Assembly (NCBI RefSeq): GCF_900406815.1
Contig: NZ_OVCN01000016.1
Location: 21,985 to 85,984 of the forward strand
From: Acinetobacter haemolyticus
GTDB lineage: Bacteria > Pseudomonadota > Gammaproteobacteria > Pseudomonadales > Moraxellaceae
Length of the DNA: 64,000 nt
Direction of reading: 5' to 3'
This document shows positions 30,639 through 40,600 of this stretch, in pieces (within the stretch, counting starts at the first letter, position 1; each line of letters starts with the position of its first letter). The notes beneath the pieces were generated by a model. The model made no database searches. It had not been told where the DNA came from and saw only the letters and a program-made list of their open reading frames with translations. The translations under genes were made by a program, and so were the position numbers.

Positions 30639-31529
30639 ATGACACAAAAAGCCAAAACCATGAAAAGTCTTGCGTTTATTCATCGGAACGATACCCGTTT
30701 TGCTATTGGTGACTTTTATCCAGCGCTATCAGTATTTTCATATCATGAACTTGGAAATACCACCTCTCCTTTTTTATTGCTCGATCATCTTGGTCCTGGA
30801 CGACTAGAACCTCAAAGTAACAAAAAAGGTGTCAATGAGCATCCTCATCGTGGTTTTGAAACCGTGACTTTTGTTTTTGCAGGAGAATTAGCACACAAGG
30901 ACTCTACTGGTCAGGGAGGTCTTATTCAACAAGGTGATGTGCAATGGATGACTGCCGCTTCAGGTATCCAACATATCGAACAATTTAGCCCTGAGTTTCG
31001 TAAACGAGGGGGAAACTTTGAAATGGTACAACTATGGGTGAATTTGCCAGCTAAAGACAAAATGTCAGCTCCACGTTATCAAAGCCTATCCAATAGTGAG
31101 ATTCCTAAATTCACTCTCGAGCATCAAGCAGGTTATATTCGCGTGGTCGCTGGTGAATATCAAAATAAAAAAGGGATAGCCAAAACCTTTACCCCAATGA
31201 ATATTTTTGACATTCATTTAAAAAAGAACCAGCAAATTACCCTCCCCGCAGAAGAAGGAACCACAACATTAATCTACTTGCGTAAAGGCAAAGCCATGTT
31301 TGCAGCGGATGAAGATCATCTTGAAGAACAAGCTCTAGCCGTGATGTCGAGTTTAGGTAGCGATGTTGAAATAACAGCGATTGAGGATTGTGATTTGTTA
31401 TTTTTATCCGCCCAACCTTTAAATGAACCGATCAATGGACATGGCCCCTTTGTAATGAATACTTATGATGAAATTCTTGAAGCCTATGATGATATTAAAA
31501 CTGGAAAATTCGGCCACTATTCAAACTAA
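30639..31529 (+). CDS. Pirin family protein
   Basis: The 296-residue protein belongs to the pirin group of double cupins. The metal-binding motif in the first cupin is HPHRGFETVTFVFAGEL (near 67-83) with GDVQWMTAASGIQH and further GNFEMVQLWVNLP blocks. Some bacterial pirins have quercetin dioxygenase activity; the function here is unknown. An alternative ATG 21 bases in (30660) is possible. It is a single gene, followed by a terminator. Confidence 0.88.
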   Translation: MTQKAKTMKSLAFIHRNDTRFAIGDFYPALSVFSYHELGNTTSPFLLLDHLGPGRLEPQSNKKGVNEHPHRGFETVTFVFAGELAHKDSTGQGGLIQQGDVQWMTAASGIQHIEQFSPEFRKRGGNFEMVQLWVNLPAKDKMSAPRYQSLSNSEIPKFTLEHQAGYIRVVAGEYQNKKGIAKTFTPMNIFDIHLKKNQQITLPAEEGTTTLIYLRKGKAMFAADEDHLEEQALAVMSSLGSDVEITAIEDCDLLFLSAQPLNEPINGHGPFVMNTYDEILEAYDDIKTGKFGHYSN

Positions 31530-31551
31530 AAATCTTTTAAAATATATCCAT

Positions 31552-31580
31552 AAAAAAACCCGCTTAACGCGGGCTTTTTT
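31552..31580. terminator. Terminator between pirin gene and rpmA
   Basis: AAAAAACCCGC-TTAAC-GCGGGCTTTTTT: a stem with one bulged C lies between the two convergent genes. It has T/A runs on both sides and can serve both. Confidence 0.85.
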
Positions 31581-31594
31581 TGAACCATAAAAGC

Positions 31595-31849
31595 TTAAGC
31601 TTCAACAGTTACGTAGCGACGGCCAAATTGACCTTTCACTTCAAATTTTACTACGCCGTCAGCAGTAGCAAATAAAGTATGGTCACGGCCCATACCAACA
31701 TTTGCACCAGCGTGGAACTCAGTACCACGTTGACGAACGATGATGTTACCAGCAGTTACAGTTTGACCACCGTAAACTTTAACACCTAACATCTTAGGAT
31801 TCGAATCACGACCGTTTTTAGTCGATCCACCGGCTTTTTTAGTTGCCAT
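31595..31849 (-). CDS. rpmA: 50S ribosomal protein L27
   Basis: L27 (84 residues) lies near the peptidyl-transferase centre. The start [16 protein letters not shown] and GRRYVTVEA end are typical, with the FGRRYVTVE and GRDHTLFA blocks. It follows rplU by 18 bases with the usual rplU-rpmA order. A strong terminator follows the stop. Confidence 0.97.
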   Translation of the reverse strand: MATKKAGGSTKNGRDSNPKMLGVKVYGGQTVTAGNIIVRQRGTEFHAGANVGMGRDHTLFATADGVVKFEVKGQFGRRYVTVEA

Positions 31850-31867
31850 GTCTATTTACTCCTCGTG

Positions 31868-32179
31868 TTAGCCTGCGATACCAGTAATTTTCAACTCGGT
31901 AAACCATTGACGGTGACCTTGTTGTTTACGGTAATGTTTACGACGACGCATTTTGATGATGCGGATTTTGTCGTGACGACCATGGCCAACTACTTCTGCA
32001 GTTACTTTTGCGCCAGCTACAACTGGAGCACCGATTTGAATGCTATCACCGTTTACAAGCATTAATACGTCATCAAACGTAATAGTTGCACCAGTTTCAG
32101 CTTTCAACAATTCAACTTTAAGGGTTTCACCCTCAACAACACGGTGCTGTTTACCACCGCTTTGGATTACTGCGTACAT
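31868..32179 (-). CDS. rplU: 50S ribosomal protein L21
   Basis: L21 (103 residues) binds 23S rRNA. The open frame reaches 32317, but the ATG at 32179 with GGAG starts the known [14 protein letters not shown] sequence and gives the family length. [24 protein letters not shown] at the end is typical. First gene of rplU-rpmA. Confidence 0.97.
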   Translation of the reverse strand: MYAVIQSGGKQHRVVEGETLKVELLKAETGATITFDDVLMLVNGDSIQIGAPVVAGAKVTAEVVGHGRHDKIRIIKMRRRKHYRKQQGHRQWFTELKITGIAG

Positions 32180-32268
32180 AATGTACTCCAACATGCCCGT
32201 GTCGTCGTGTCGATAAAGGGATATACCGAACTTAAAACGAACGCCACTGGGGTTATACAAGGGGACAA

Positions 32269-32297
32269 ATTTTAAGTGAAAATTGATCAAACAACAA
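32269..32297 (-). promoter_or_regulatory. Sigma-70 promoter of rplU-rpmA
   Basis: On the minus strand TTGTTG (32297-32292), a 17-base gap and TAAAAT (32274-32269, 5/6 to TATAAT) form a good promoter about 90 bases before rplU. Confidence 0.6.
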
Positions 32298-32311
32298 GTG
32301 ATTTTGCATAA

Positions 32312-32331
32312 ATGCATAGATCCGTATGCAT
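32312..32331. promoter_or_regulatory. Palindrome ahead of the rplU promoter
   Basis: ATGCATA-GATCCG-TATGCAT, a perfect 7-6-7 inverted repeat, ends 15 bases from the -35 box of the rplU promoter on its upstream side. A position for an activator; not identified. Confidence 0.4.
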
Positions 32332-32627
32332 TATTTTATTTTCCCAATAAAATCAAATAGATTAACCATACATTGTTTTGATTGATTCTTTTTGTGATTT
32401 GCAATACATTTTTAACCAACCCATTTGGCAATAACAAACTGTGTTTTAACAAAATCTAGAAACCGTCTTTGTCTCGGTCAGGAAGTCAATTTTTCTGCCT
32501 AAAATAAGACCAAAAAAACACCTTACCCTGTTCTAAACGGCAAATAACCATATGTGTATCAATGTTTAGCAACAGATTAGTTGATACACTTAACGCACTC
32601 ACTCATCTATACGAGGTTCTTCTTCAT
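32332..32627. other. Upstream region of ispB
   Basis: About 300 AT-rich bases between the divergent rplU promoter and ispB. It should hold the ispB promoter. No clear -35/-10 pair, tRNA or hairpin was found. Confidence 0.35.
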
Positions 32628-33605
32628 ATGGTCATCGATTTCAAGCAAGACATTCTCTCCCCTGTTGCGACAGATTTTGCTGCGATGGATCACCTCATCA
32701 ATGAAGGAATCAGTTCTAAAGTCGGCTTAGTAATGTCCGTGAGCAAGCATGTAGTTGAAGCTGGCGGCAAACGTATGCGCCCGATTATGTGTCTACTTGC
32801 TGCACGTGCATGTGGGTTAACCAATATGCAGCAAGCTCAACACTTAGCCGCTGTCATTGAAATGTTGCATACCGCGACACTGGTGCATGATGATGTCGTC
32901 GATGAATCCAATTTACGACGAGGCCGCCCGACAGCCAATGCAACGTGGAATAATCAAACTGCGGTTTTGGTCGGTGATTTTTTGATTGCACGTGCATTTG
33001 ACCTACTGGTCGATTTAAACAACATGACACTATTAAAAGATTTCTCAACGGGGACATGTGAGATTGCTGAAGGTGAAGTTTTACAACTCCAATCTCAACA
33101 TCAACCAGACACCACAGAAGAAATCTATTTAAATATTATCCATGGTAAAACTTCACGTTTGTTTGAGCTTGCGACCGAAGGTGCAGCAATATTGGCAGGT
33201 ACTGAAGAATATCGTGAACCGTTACGTCGCTTCGCTGGGCATTTTGGCAATGCATTCCAAATCATTGATGATATTTTGGATTACACCTCGGATGCAGAAA
33301 CATTAGGTAAAAATATTGGTGATGATTTGATGGAAGGTAAACCAACTTTACCTTTAATTTCTGCACTAGCGCACTCAACAGGTGAAGATCATGCGATTAT
33401 TCGTCGCAGTATCGCAACTGGTGGTATCGAACATTTGGATAAAGTGATTGAAATCGTTCATCACTCAGGTGGTTTAGATTATTGCCAAAAGCGTGCTCAA
33501 CAAGAAACTGACGCGGCTTTAGAGGCACTGAAAGCACTGCCTGACAATGAATATCGTCAAGCACTGATGAATTTAACCTTGATGGCTTTACATCGACTAC
33601 AATAA
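32628..33605 (+). CDS. ispB: Octaprenyl (polyprenyl) diphosphate synthase
   Basis: IspB builds the long prenyl side chain of ubiquinone from isopentenyl diphosphate. From ATG 32628 it has 325 residues with both aspartate-rich motifs: DDVVDE preceded by VHDD (LVHDDVVDESNLRRGRPTAN near 85-104), and DDILDY (QIIDDILDYTSDAETLG near 210-226). GKRMRP (near 46-51) binds the substrate pyrophosphate. The frame could extend 66 bases upstream, but family length favours this start, which follows GAGG. The chain length made is inferred from the family; Acinetobacter uses ubiquinone-9, so nonaprenyl is possible. Confidence 0.92.
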   Translation: MVIDFKQDILSPVATDFAAMDHLINEGISSKVGLVMSVSKHVVEAGGKRMRPIMCLLAARACGLTNMQQAQHLAAVIEMLHTATLVHDDVVDESNLRRGRPTANATWNNQTAVLVGDFLIARAFDLLVDLNNMTLLKDFSTGTCEIAEGEVLQLQSQHQPDTTEEIYLNIIHGKTSRLFELATEGAAILAGTEEYREPLRRFAGHFGNAFQIIDDILDYTSDAETLGKNIGDDLMEGKPTLPLISALAHSTGEDHAIIRRSIATGGIEHLDKVIEIVHHSGGLDYCQKRAQQETDAALEALKALPDNEYRQALMNLTLMALHRLQ

Positions 33606-33618
33606 TGTCTGACTGCTT

Positions 33619-35661
33619 ATGCATTTAAATTTATCTGATTTATTTTTAAAAATGCAGGAACAGCTTGAGCACCCTCAAACTGTTCTTGATGAAAATCTCC
33701 TCATTGAATTGGTTAATCGCTTACGACCAAAAAACCCAAATGATGCAGATGAAGTAAAACAAAGAATTCATCATCTCATCAAAACATTGTTACTGACACC
33801 TACATCTGCCAATTTACTTCAGCATTTTTTGTTGAAGCTGATGAGCCAATATAAGCAGATTAGCTTATATGCAGATAGTGGAATCCTCTCTCTTGATGGT
33901 TTTTGGAATCAGCTTGGACAACGTTTAGGTGCGCACTTTCTTCCATTAGTTGAAGATGGGCAACAACTCACAACGCTTGTAGGCAAAGTCTTTCACCAAG
34001 AAACAGACAGTGAATGGCTAGATCTCATCGACAAACAAGATTGGTCTACATTGTTTAATTTGATTTGTGAAAGCTCAAATAGTAGTGCTGAAAAACAAGT
34101 TTCAAGCAATGAGTTGATCAAAGCCATTACGGTTTTATCCTATCGAATTAGTGGTATTGGGTTATATCCTGAGTTTATTAATGCTCAACCCGATATTACC
34201 GAATACGAATCACCATTCTTGGTACAAAACCGAGAAATAGTTGATTTTATAGAAAAATATAAAAAACAAGTTGATCAGCAAGATGCTGTTGCAGTTCTCC
34301 CACCGCTGGATGCATCACAAGCTTTCGTGATGCTTGATCAGTGTCGTGATGTGGTGATGAAAATTCGTCGTGCAACGAAGCGGATTGGTGTCAGTATTAG
34401 TTTGACATATTTATTGTCATTATTAGAACAAGCCTTAGATCGTATTGAATTATTACTCAGCCTATTAGCAAGTAAAGATGAAGTAAAATATCTTGCTCTG
34501 GGTGAATTAATAACAGATCTAACTAAAGCGCATTACGATAGTCGAAGCGTTCGTCATCTCCTATCCTCTACCAGTGAATTAATCGCCTTACAGGTAACAG
34601 AAAACGCGAGTAAAACCGGCGAACATTACGTAAGTACCGACAAAGCTGGCTTCTTTGGCATGTACAAAGCAGCAGCTGGTGCAGGTGCAATTATTGCCAC
34701 CATGGCAACCTTAAAAATTCTGACTGCACGTTTGGTGTTAGCACCGTTTACCCATGCTTTTTTATATAGCATGAACTATTCACTCGGTTTCATGTTGATC
34801 CATGTGTTGCATTTTACTGTTGCAACCAAACAACCCGCCATGACTGCGGCTGCGCTAGCGTCTACTGTACAACAGCAAAAAGGTAGCCGAACCGCTCAAA
34901 TTGCAGAGTTAGCTGCGCTAATTATTAATATCATTCGAACACAGTTTATTGCCATTTTAGGTAATATTTCGATTGCGATTCCTGTCGCTGCGCTGATCAC
35001 ATTTTCATGGCAGTTTTATTTAGATGAGCCACTATTAAATCATGCTAAATCAGCAGCGCTATTACATAGTCTCAATCCATTCACCTCGCTTGCTGTACCG
35101 CATGCTGCAATCGCAGGTGTATGCTTGTTCCTTTCAGGTTTAATTGCTGGTTACTTTGATAATTTAGCTGTGTATCGAAAAGTTGGTCCTCGACTCAAAC
35201 AACATCGTCGCTTGAAACGCTGGATGGGACAAGAACGTTTAGACAAATTTGCCAACTATATTGAAACCAATTTAGGTGCTTTAGGTGGTAACTTTCTCTT
35301 CGGTATTATGCTTGGGAGCATGGGAACCATTGGTTTTATCCTAGGATTACCTTTAGATATTCGTCATATTGCCTTCGCATCAGCAAACTTTATTCAAGGT
35401 TTGATGACCATTGGTTCTCCTGACATTGCATTGATTATTGTGTCATTCCTAGGCGTGTTATTGATCGGTTTAACCAACTTATTCGTCAGTTTTACTTTAA
35501 CGATTATTGTGGCTTTACGTGCACGTCGAGTCCGTTTTTCACAATGGAAACCACTGGCACATTTGGTGATGACTCATTTCCTTACAAGACCAAGTGACTT
35601 CTTTTGGCCACCTAAACAACCCGTTGAAGTACAGGAAAAAACGACCACCGAGAAAAAATGA
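33619..35661 (+). CDS. Gcr/SpecificRecomb-family membrane protein
   Basis: The 680-residue protein matches the family named site-specific recombinase Gcr (PF10136 type): GFFGMYKAAAGAGAIIATMATLKI near 343-366, then SMNYSLGFMLIHVLHFTVATKQPAMTAAALAS near 385-416, and several membrane helices in the C-terminal half. The name is old and misleading: I see no serine or tyrosine recombinase residues, and the C-terminal half is an obvious membrane domain. The N-terminal half (1-330) is helical and soluble. It starts 13 bases after ispB, so probably in one operon with it. Function unknown. Confidence 0.8.
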   Translation: MHLNLSDLFLKMQEQLEHPQTVLDENLLIELVNRLRPKNPNDADEVKQRIHHLIKTLLLTPTSANLLQHFLLKLMSQYKQISLYADSGILSLDGFWNQLGQRLGAHFLPLVEDGQQLTTLVGKVFHQETDSEWLDLIDKQDWSTLFNLICESSNSSAEKQVSSNELIKAITVLSYRISGIGLYPEFINAQPDITEYESPFLVQNREIVDFIEKYKKQVDQQDAVAVLPPLDASQAFVMLDQCRDVVMKIRRATKRIGVSISLTYLLSLLEQALDRIELLLSLLASKDEVKYLALGELITDLTKAHYDSRSVRHLLSSTSELIALQVTENASKTGEHYVSTDKAGFFGMYKAAAGAGAIIATMATLKILTARLVLAPFTHAFLYSMNYSLGFMLIHVLHFTVATKQPAMTAAALASTVQQQKGSRTAQIAELAALIINIIRTQFIAILGNISIAIPVAALITFSWQFYLDEPLLNHAKSAALLHSLNPFTSLAVPHAAIAGVCLFLSGLIAGYFDNLAVYRKVGPRLKQHRRLKRWMGQERLDKFANYIETNLGALGGNFLFGIMLGSMGTIGFILGLPLDIRHIAFASANFIQGLMTIGSPDIALIIVSFLGVLLIGLTNLFVSFTLTIIVALRARRVRFSQWKPLAHLVMTHFLTRPSDFFWPPKQPVEVQEKTTTEKK

Positions 35662-35741
35662 GATATCAATCAAATTTTGTTATGTTTTTTTACTAAACCT
35701 TAAAAAAACTTGAAAATGAAATTATCATAAAATTTCAATGC

Positions 35742-35771
35742 TTGACCAAAAGTATACTCTTGAGTACACTT
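35742..35771 (+). promoter_or_regulatory. Promoter with overlapping palindrome in front of the PAP2-adeIJK operon
   Basis: TTGACC (35742-35747), a 17-base spacer and TACACT (35765-35770) form a strong promoter. AAGTATACTC-TT-GAGTACACTT (35750-35771), a 10-base inverted repeat with one mismatch, covers the spacer and the whole -10. A repressor bound here would block polymerase. In A. baumannii AdeIJK is repressed by the TetR-type AdeN; whether this is its site is inference. Confidence 0.65.
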
Positions 35772-35822
35772 CAAAACACTCTACAACTCTTAAAATCGTT
35801 AAGCAAAAAAACTGAGGTTCGC

Positions 35823-36449
35823 ATGCCGTACCTACTACTTTGTATTGGTTGCATTTTTTTAGTTTTAGGTGTGATTGGGCTGATTCACCCCTCTACATCA
35901 AACTTAGATCTTTTGAGTGTTCAAATGCTATTTGAACACCGTTTTTCCGTGCTTGATCATGTGGCGATCCTACTTTCTCAATTGGGCGGAATGCCCTTTT
36001 TAATCGTTTTAATTACATTTTTGTGTATATATCAAACTTGGATGAAAAATTATAAAAGTTTAGTTTTTATCGCATTAAGTGTAATCGGAAGTATTGCTAT
36101 TGGTTGGCTCCTAAAATGGGGGATTGATCGACCTAGACCTTTAGAGTTTTATCATTTGGTCCAAAGCTATGGTGCCTCATTCCCAAGCGGTCATAGCCTT
36201 TACGCGGCAACCCTAGCGAGCTTAGCGTTGTTATTGTGTCAACAACATCGATATCGCCTATTTGTCATTTTAATCGCAACGTTATGGATTATGGTGATGG
36301 GTATATCAAGAGTCTACTTAGGAGTACATTACCCAACAGATGTGCTCTCAGGCTGGGGAATTGGATTAATTTGGACTTCGTTGCTTTGGTTATGGCTGTA
36401 CCAAAGCAACTTCAACAACAATTTGTTTTTAGATCAAAATCTAAATTGA
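35823..36449 (+). CDS. PAP2-family phosphatase (PgpB-like)
   Basis: A membrane phosphatase of the type-2 phosphatidic acid phosphatase family, probably acting on lipid phosphates such as phosphatidylglycerophosphate or undecaprenyl pyrophosphate. From ATG 35823 (GAGG five bases upstream) it has 208 residues. The three catalytic motifs are present: KWGIDRPRP, PSGHS and SRVYLGVHYPTD. Six membrane segments are visible. The frame extends to TTG 35742, but that codon is the -35 box. It is 9 bases from adeI, so it is the first gene of the operon. Known from A. baumannii, where a pgpB-like gene precedes adeIJK. Confidence 0.88.
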   Translation: MPYLLLCIGCIFLVLGVIGLIHPSTSNLDLLSVQMLFEHRFSVLDHVAILLSQLGGMPFLIVLITFLCIYQTWMKNYKSLVFIALSVIGSIAIGWLLKWGIDRPRPLEFYHLVQSYGASFPSGHSLYAATLASLALLLCQQHRYRLFVILIATLWIMVMGISRVYLGVHYPTDVLSGWGIGLIWTSLLWLWLYQSNFNNNLFLDQNLN

Positions 36450-36458
36450 GGTGGAACA

Positions 36459-37682
36459 ATGATGTCGGCTAAGCTTTGGGCTCCTGCCCTAACTGCTTGC
36501 GCATTAGCAACAAGCATCGCGCTTGTTGGTTGTAGCAAAGATACAGATGATGCACAGCAAGCTGCTGCTGCACAACAAATGCCACCTGCTGAGGTTGGTG
36601 TTATTGTAGCTCAACCGCAAAGTATTGAACAAAACGTTGAACTTTCAGGTCGAACATCTGCTTATCAAATTTCAGAAGTTCGCCCACAAACCAGTGGTGT
36701 GATCTTAAAACGCTTGTTTACCGAAGGCAGTTATGTCTCTGAAGGTCAAGCGCTTTATGAGCTTGATTCACGTGCAAATCGCGCAGCTTTAGACAATGCC
36801 AAAGCTGCACTTTTGCAACAACAAGCAAACCTAAGCTCATTACGTACCAAATTAAATCGTTATCAACAACTTGTTTCGAGCAACGCTGTTTCTAAACAAG
36901 AATACGATGATTTACTTGGTCAAGTGCGAGTTTCTGAAGCACAGGTTTCAGCAGCTCAAGCACAAGTGAAAAATGCAGAAGTTGATTTTGGTTATTCAAC
37001 TATCCGCTCGCCAATTTCTGGACAATCTGGTCGTTCATCGGTTACCGCGGGTGCGTTAGTGACTGCGAACCAAACTGCACCATTGGTCACGATCCAACAA
37101 CTTGATCCGATCTATGTGGATATTAATCAATCGAGTGCGGAGCTTTTACGTTTACGTCAACAGTTGAGCAAAGGCAGTTTAAGCAACAGCAACAACACCA
37201 AAGTGAAGTTAAAGCTTGAAGATGGTTCAACCTATCCGATTGAAGGACAACTCACCTTCTCAGATGCCTCTGTGAACCAAGATACAGGTACTGTTACTTT
37301 ACGCGCAGTGTTCTCAAACCCAAATCATTTGCTCCTTCCGGGTATGTATACAACAGCACAAATCGTGCAAGGTCTTGTACCGAATGCTTATCTGATTCCT
37401 CAGGCTGCCGTAGCGCGCTTACCAACAGGTCAAGCGACTGTCATGATTGTCAATGACAAGGGTGCTGTAGAAACACGTCCTGTCGATACAGCAGGTGTAC
37501 AAGGTCAAAACTGGATTATTACCAATGGTCTTAAAGCTGGCGATAAAGTGATTGTTGACGGCGTTGCCAAAGTCAAAGATGGCCAAGAAGTTTCAGCAAA
37601 ACCTTATCAAGCCCAACCAGCAAATGAACAAAAGGCTGCGCAACCTGCTTCAGCAGAGCAAAAAGCCACTGTAAAAGCATAA
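36459..37682 (+). CDS. adeI: RND efflux pump periplasmic adaptor AdeI
   Basis: AdeI joins the inner-membrane pump AdeJ to the outer-membrane channel AdeK. The 407-residue protein is a lipoprotein with lipobox ALVGC (Cys25), a lipoyl-like/hairpin section (about 60-200) with LSSLRTKLNRYQQLVSSNAVSKQEYDDLLG, and a beta-barrel and membrane-proximal part. The sequence closely follows what I know of A. baumannii AdeI, including the start MMSAKLWAPALTACALATSI. The C-terminal tail is Ala/Gln/Lys-rich and variable. It follows the PAP2 gene by 9 bases and precedes adeJ by 12. Confidence 0.96.
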   Translation: MMSAKLWAPALTACALATSIALVGCSKDTDDAQQAAAAQQMPPAEVGVIVAQPQSIEQNVELSGRTSAYQISEVRPQTSGVILKRLFTEGSYVSEGQALYELDSRANRAALDNAKAALLQQQANLSSLRTKLNRYQQLVSSNAVSKQEYDDLLGQVRVSEAQVSAAQAQVKNAEVDFGYSTIRSPISGQSGRSSVTAGALVTANQTAPLVTIQQLDPIYVDINQSSAELLRLRQQLSKGSLSNSNNTKVKLKLEDGSTYPIEGQLTFSDASVNQDTGTVTLRAVFSNPNHLLLPGMYTTAQIVQGLVPNAYLIPQAAVARLPTGQATVMIVNDKGAVETRPVDTAGVQGQNWIITNGLKAGDKVIVDGVAKVKDGQEVSAKPYQAQPANEQKAAQPASAEQKATVKA

Positions 37683-37694
37683 GGGGCACATTGA

Positions 37695-40600
37695 ATGGCT
37701 CAATTTTTTATTCATCGCCCCATATTTGCGTGGGTGATTGCATTAGTCATCATGTTGGCAGGGATATTAACCTTGTCAAAGATGCCTATTGCCCAATATC
37801 CAACGATTGCTCCGCCAACCGTTTCTATCTCTGCAACATATCCGGGTGCATCAGCTGAAACGGTTGAAAATACAGTAACCCAGATCATTGAACAGCAGAT
37901 GAATGGTTTGGATGGTTTACGTTATATTTCTTCGAATAGTTCTGGGAATGGTCAAGCATCGATTGAACTTAACTTCGAGCAAGGTATTGATCCTGATATT
38001 GCGCAAGTTCAAGTACAAAATAAATTACAATCCGCAACTGCGCTTTTGCCTGAAGATGTACAGCGTCAAGGTGTAACTGTTACTAAATCTGGTGCAAGCT
38101 TCCTACAGGTTCTTGCATTTTATTCACCAGATAACAGCATGTCTGACTCTGACATTAAAGACTATGTGAATTCATCTATCAAAGAACCGATTAGTCGTGT
38201 GGCAGGTGTCGGAGAGGTAACTGTTTTCGGTGGTTCTTATGCAATGCGTATATGGCTTGATCCAGCAAAACTGACTAACTATCAACTCACACCAAGTGAT
38301 GTTGCTCGTGCAATACAAGCGCAAAACTCTCAAGTTGCAGTCGGTCAGTTAGGTGGTGCGCCTGCTGTTAAAGATCAAGTGATCAATGCAACGGTAAATG
38401 CGCAAAGCTTATTGCAGACGCCTGAACAGTTTAAGAATATTTTCTTGAAAAATACGGCTTCTGGTGCTGAAGTTCGTTTAAAAGACGTTGCACGCGTAGA
38501 GTTGGGTTCAGATAGCTATGCGTTTAACTCTATGTTTAATGGCAAGCCAGCTGGTGGTCTTGCAATTAAAATGGCAACAGGTTCCAATGCATTGGACACT
38601 GCGGCTGCGGTAGAAGAACGTTTAACTGAATTACGTAAGAATTACCCAGCGGGTCTTGAAGACAAACTGGCATATGACACTACACCATTCATTAAGCTCT
38701 CAATTGAAAGTGTTGTACACACGCTGATTGAAGCGGTGATTTTGGTATTCATCGTCATGTTCCTGTTCTTACAGAACTGGCGTGCGACGATTATTCCAAC
38801 TTTGGCGATCCCTGTAGTTGTACTCGGTACATTTGCAGTCATTAATATTTTTGGATTCTCGATCAACACTTTGACCATGTTTGCTATGGTGTTGGCGATT
38901 GGTCTACTGGTCGATGATGCGATTGTTGTCGTTGAGAACGTCGAACGTGTGATGACTGAAGAACATACGGATCCGGTCACTTCAACTGAAAAGTCCATGA
39001 AACAAATCTCTGGTGCGCTGATTGGTATCACCAGTGTATTGAGTGCGGTATTCGTACCGATGGCATTTTTCAGCGGTACGACTGGGGTAATTTACCGTCA
39101 GTTCTCGATCACACTCGTTACGGCAATGGTTTTATCATTGATTGTTGCTTTGACTTTTACCCCTGCCCTTTGTGCAACATTGTTAAAGCAACATGATCCA
39201 AACAAAGCACCGAGTAACAATATTTTTGCTCGCTTCTTTAGATGGTTTAACCATAGCTTTGACCGCGTATCACATGGCTATCAAAATGGCGTAAGCCGTA
39301 TGCTGAAAGCCAAAGTCTTTTCAGGTGTGCTCTATGCTGTTGTGATTGGCTTGTTGGTCTTCATGTTCCAAAAACTCCCTTCTTCATTCCTACCAGAAGA
39401 AGATCAGGGTGTTGTAATGACATTGGTACAGCTACCGCCAAATGCGACGCTTGATCGTACGGATAAAGTTATTGATACCATGACCAACTTCTTTATGAAG
39501 GAAAAAGATACGGTTGAATCAATCTTTACTGTATCAGGCTTCTCGTTTACAGGGATTGGTCAAAATGCGGGTATCGGCTTTATTAAGCTAAAAGACTGGA
39601 AAGATCGTACTACTGCTGAAACGCAAATTGGTTCACTCATTCAACGCGGTATGGCGTTAAATATGATCGTCCAAGATGCATCATATATCATGCCATTACA
39701 GCTTCCAGCAATGCCTGAGTTAGGTGTCACTGCTGGTTTTAACCTGCAGTTGAAAGACTCAGCGGGTCAAGGTCATGAGAAACTGATTGCTGCACGTAAT
39801 ACGATTTTAGGTTTGGCTTCTCAAGACAAACGACTGGTTGGCGTACGTCCAAATGGTCAAGAAGATACTCCACAATATCAAATTATGATCGACCAAGCAC
39901 AGGCGGGTGCGATGGGTGTGAGCATTGCTGACATCAACAGCACTATGAGCATGGCGTGGGGTGGTTCATATATTAATGACTTCATTGACCGTGGTCGTGT
40001 GAAGAAAGTTTATGTTCAAGGTGAAGCGGATAGCCGTATGATGCCTGAAGACTTAAACAAATGGTATGTGCGTAATAATGTAGGTGAAATGGTTCCTTTC
40101 TCTGCGTTTGCAACGGGTAAATGGACCTATGGCTCTCCTCGTCTTGAACGTTATAACGGCGTGTCATCGGTGAACATTCAAGGTACACCAGCACCAGGTA
40201 CAAGTTCTGGTGACTCGATGAAAGCCATGGAAGAAATTATTGCGAAGCTACCATCAATGGGCTTACAAGGTTTCGACTATGAATGGACAGGCTTATCTCT
40301 CGAAGAACGTGAGTCTGGTGCTCAAGCGCCATTCCTTTATGCGCTTTCTTTATTGATCGTATTCTTATGCTTAGCAGCATTATACGAAAGCTGGTCTATT
40401 CCGTTCTCGGTCTTACTTGTCGTCCCACTCGGTATTATCGGTGCGATTCTCTTAACTTACTTTGGTATGGTACTGAAAGATGATCCAAATCTTTCAAATA
40501 ACATCTACTTCCAGGTGGCGATTATTGCCGTGATTGGTCTATCGGCCAAGAATGCGATCTTGATTGTAGAGTTTGCGAAAGACTTGCAAGAACAAGGTGA

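Noticed and set aside
35742..35822. N-terminal extension of the PAP2 protein from TTG 35742
   Set aside because: The TTG is part of the -35 box TTGACC, and a good GAGG precedes ATG 35823.
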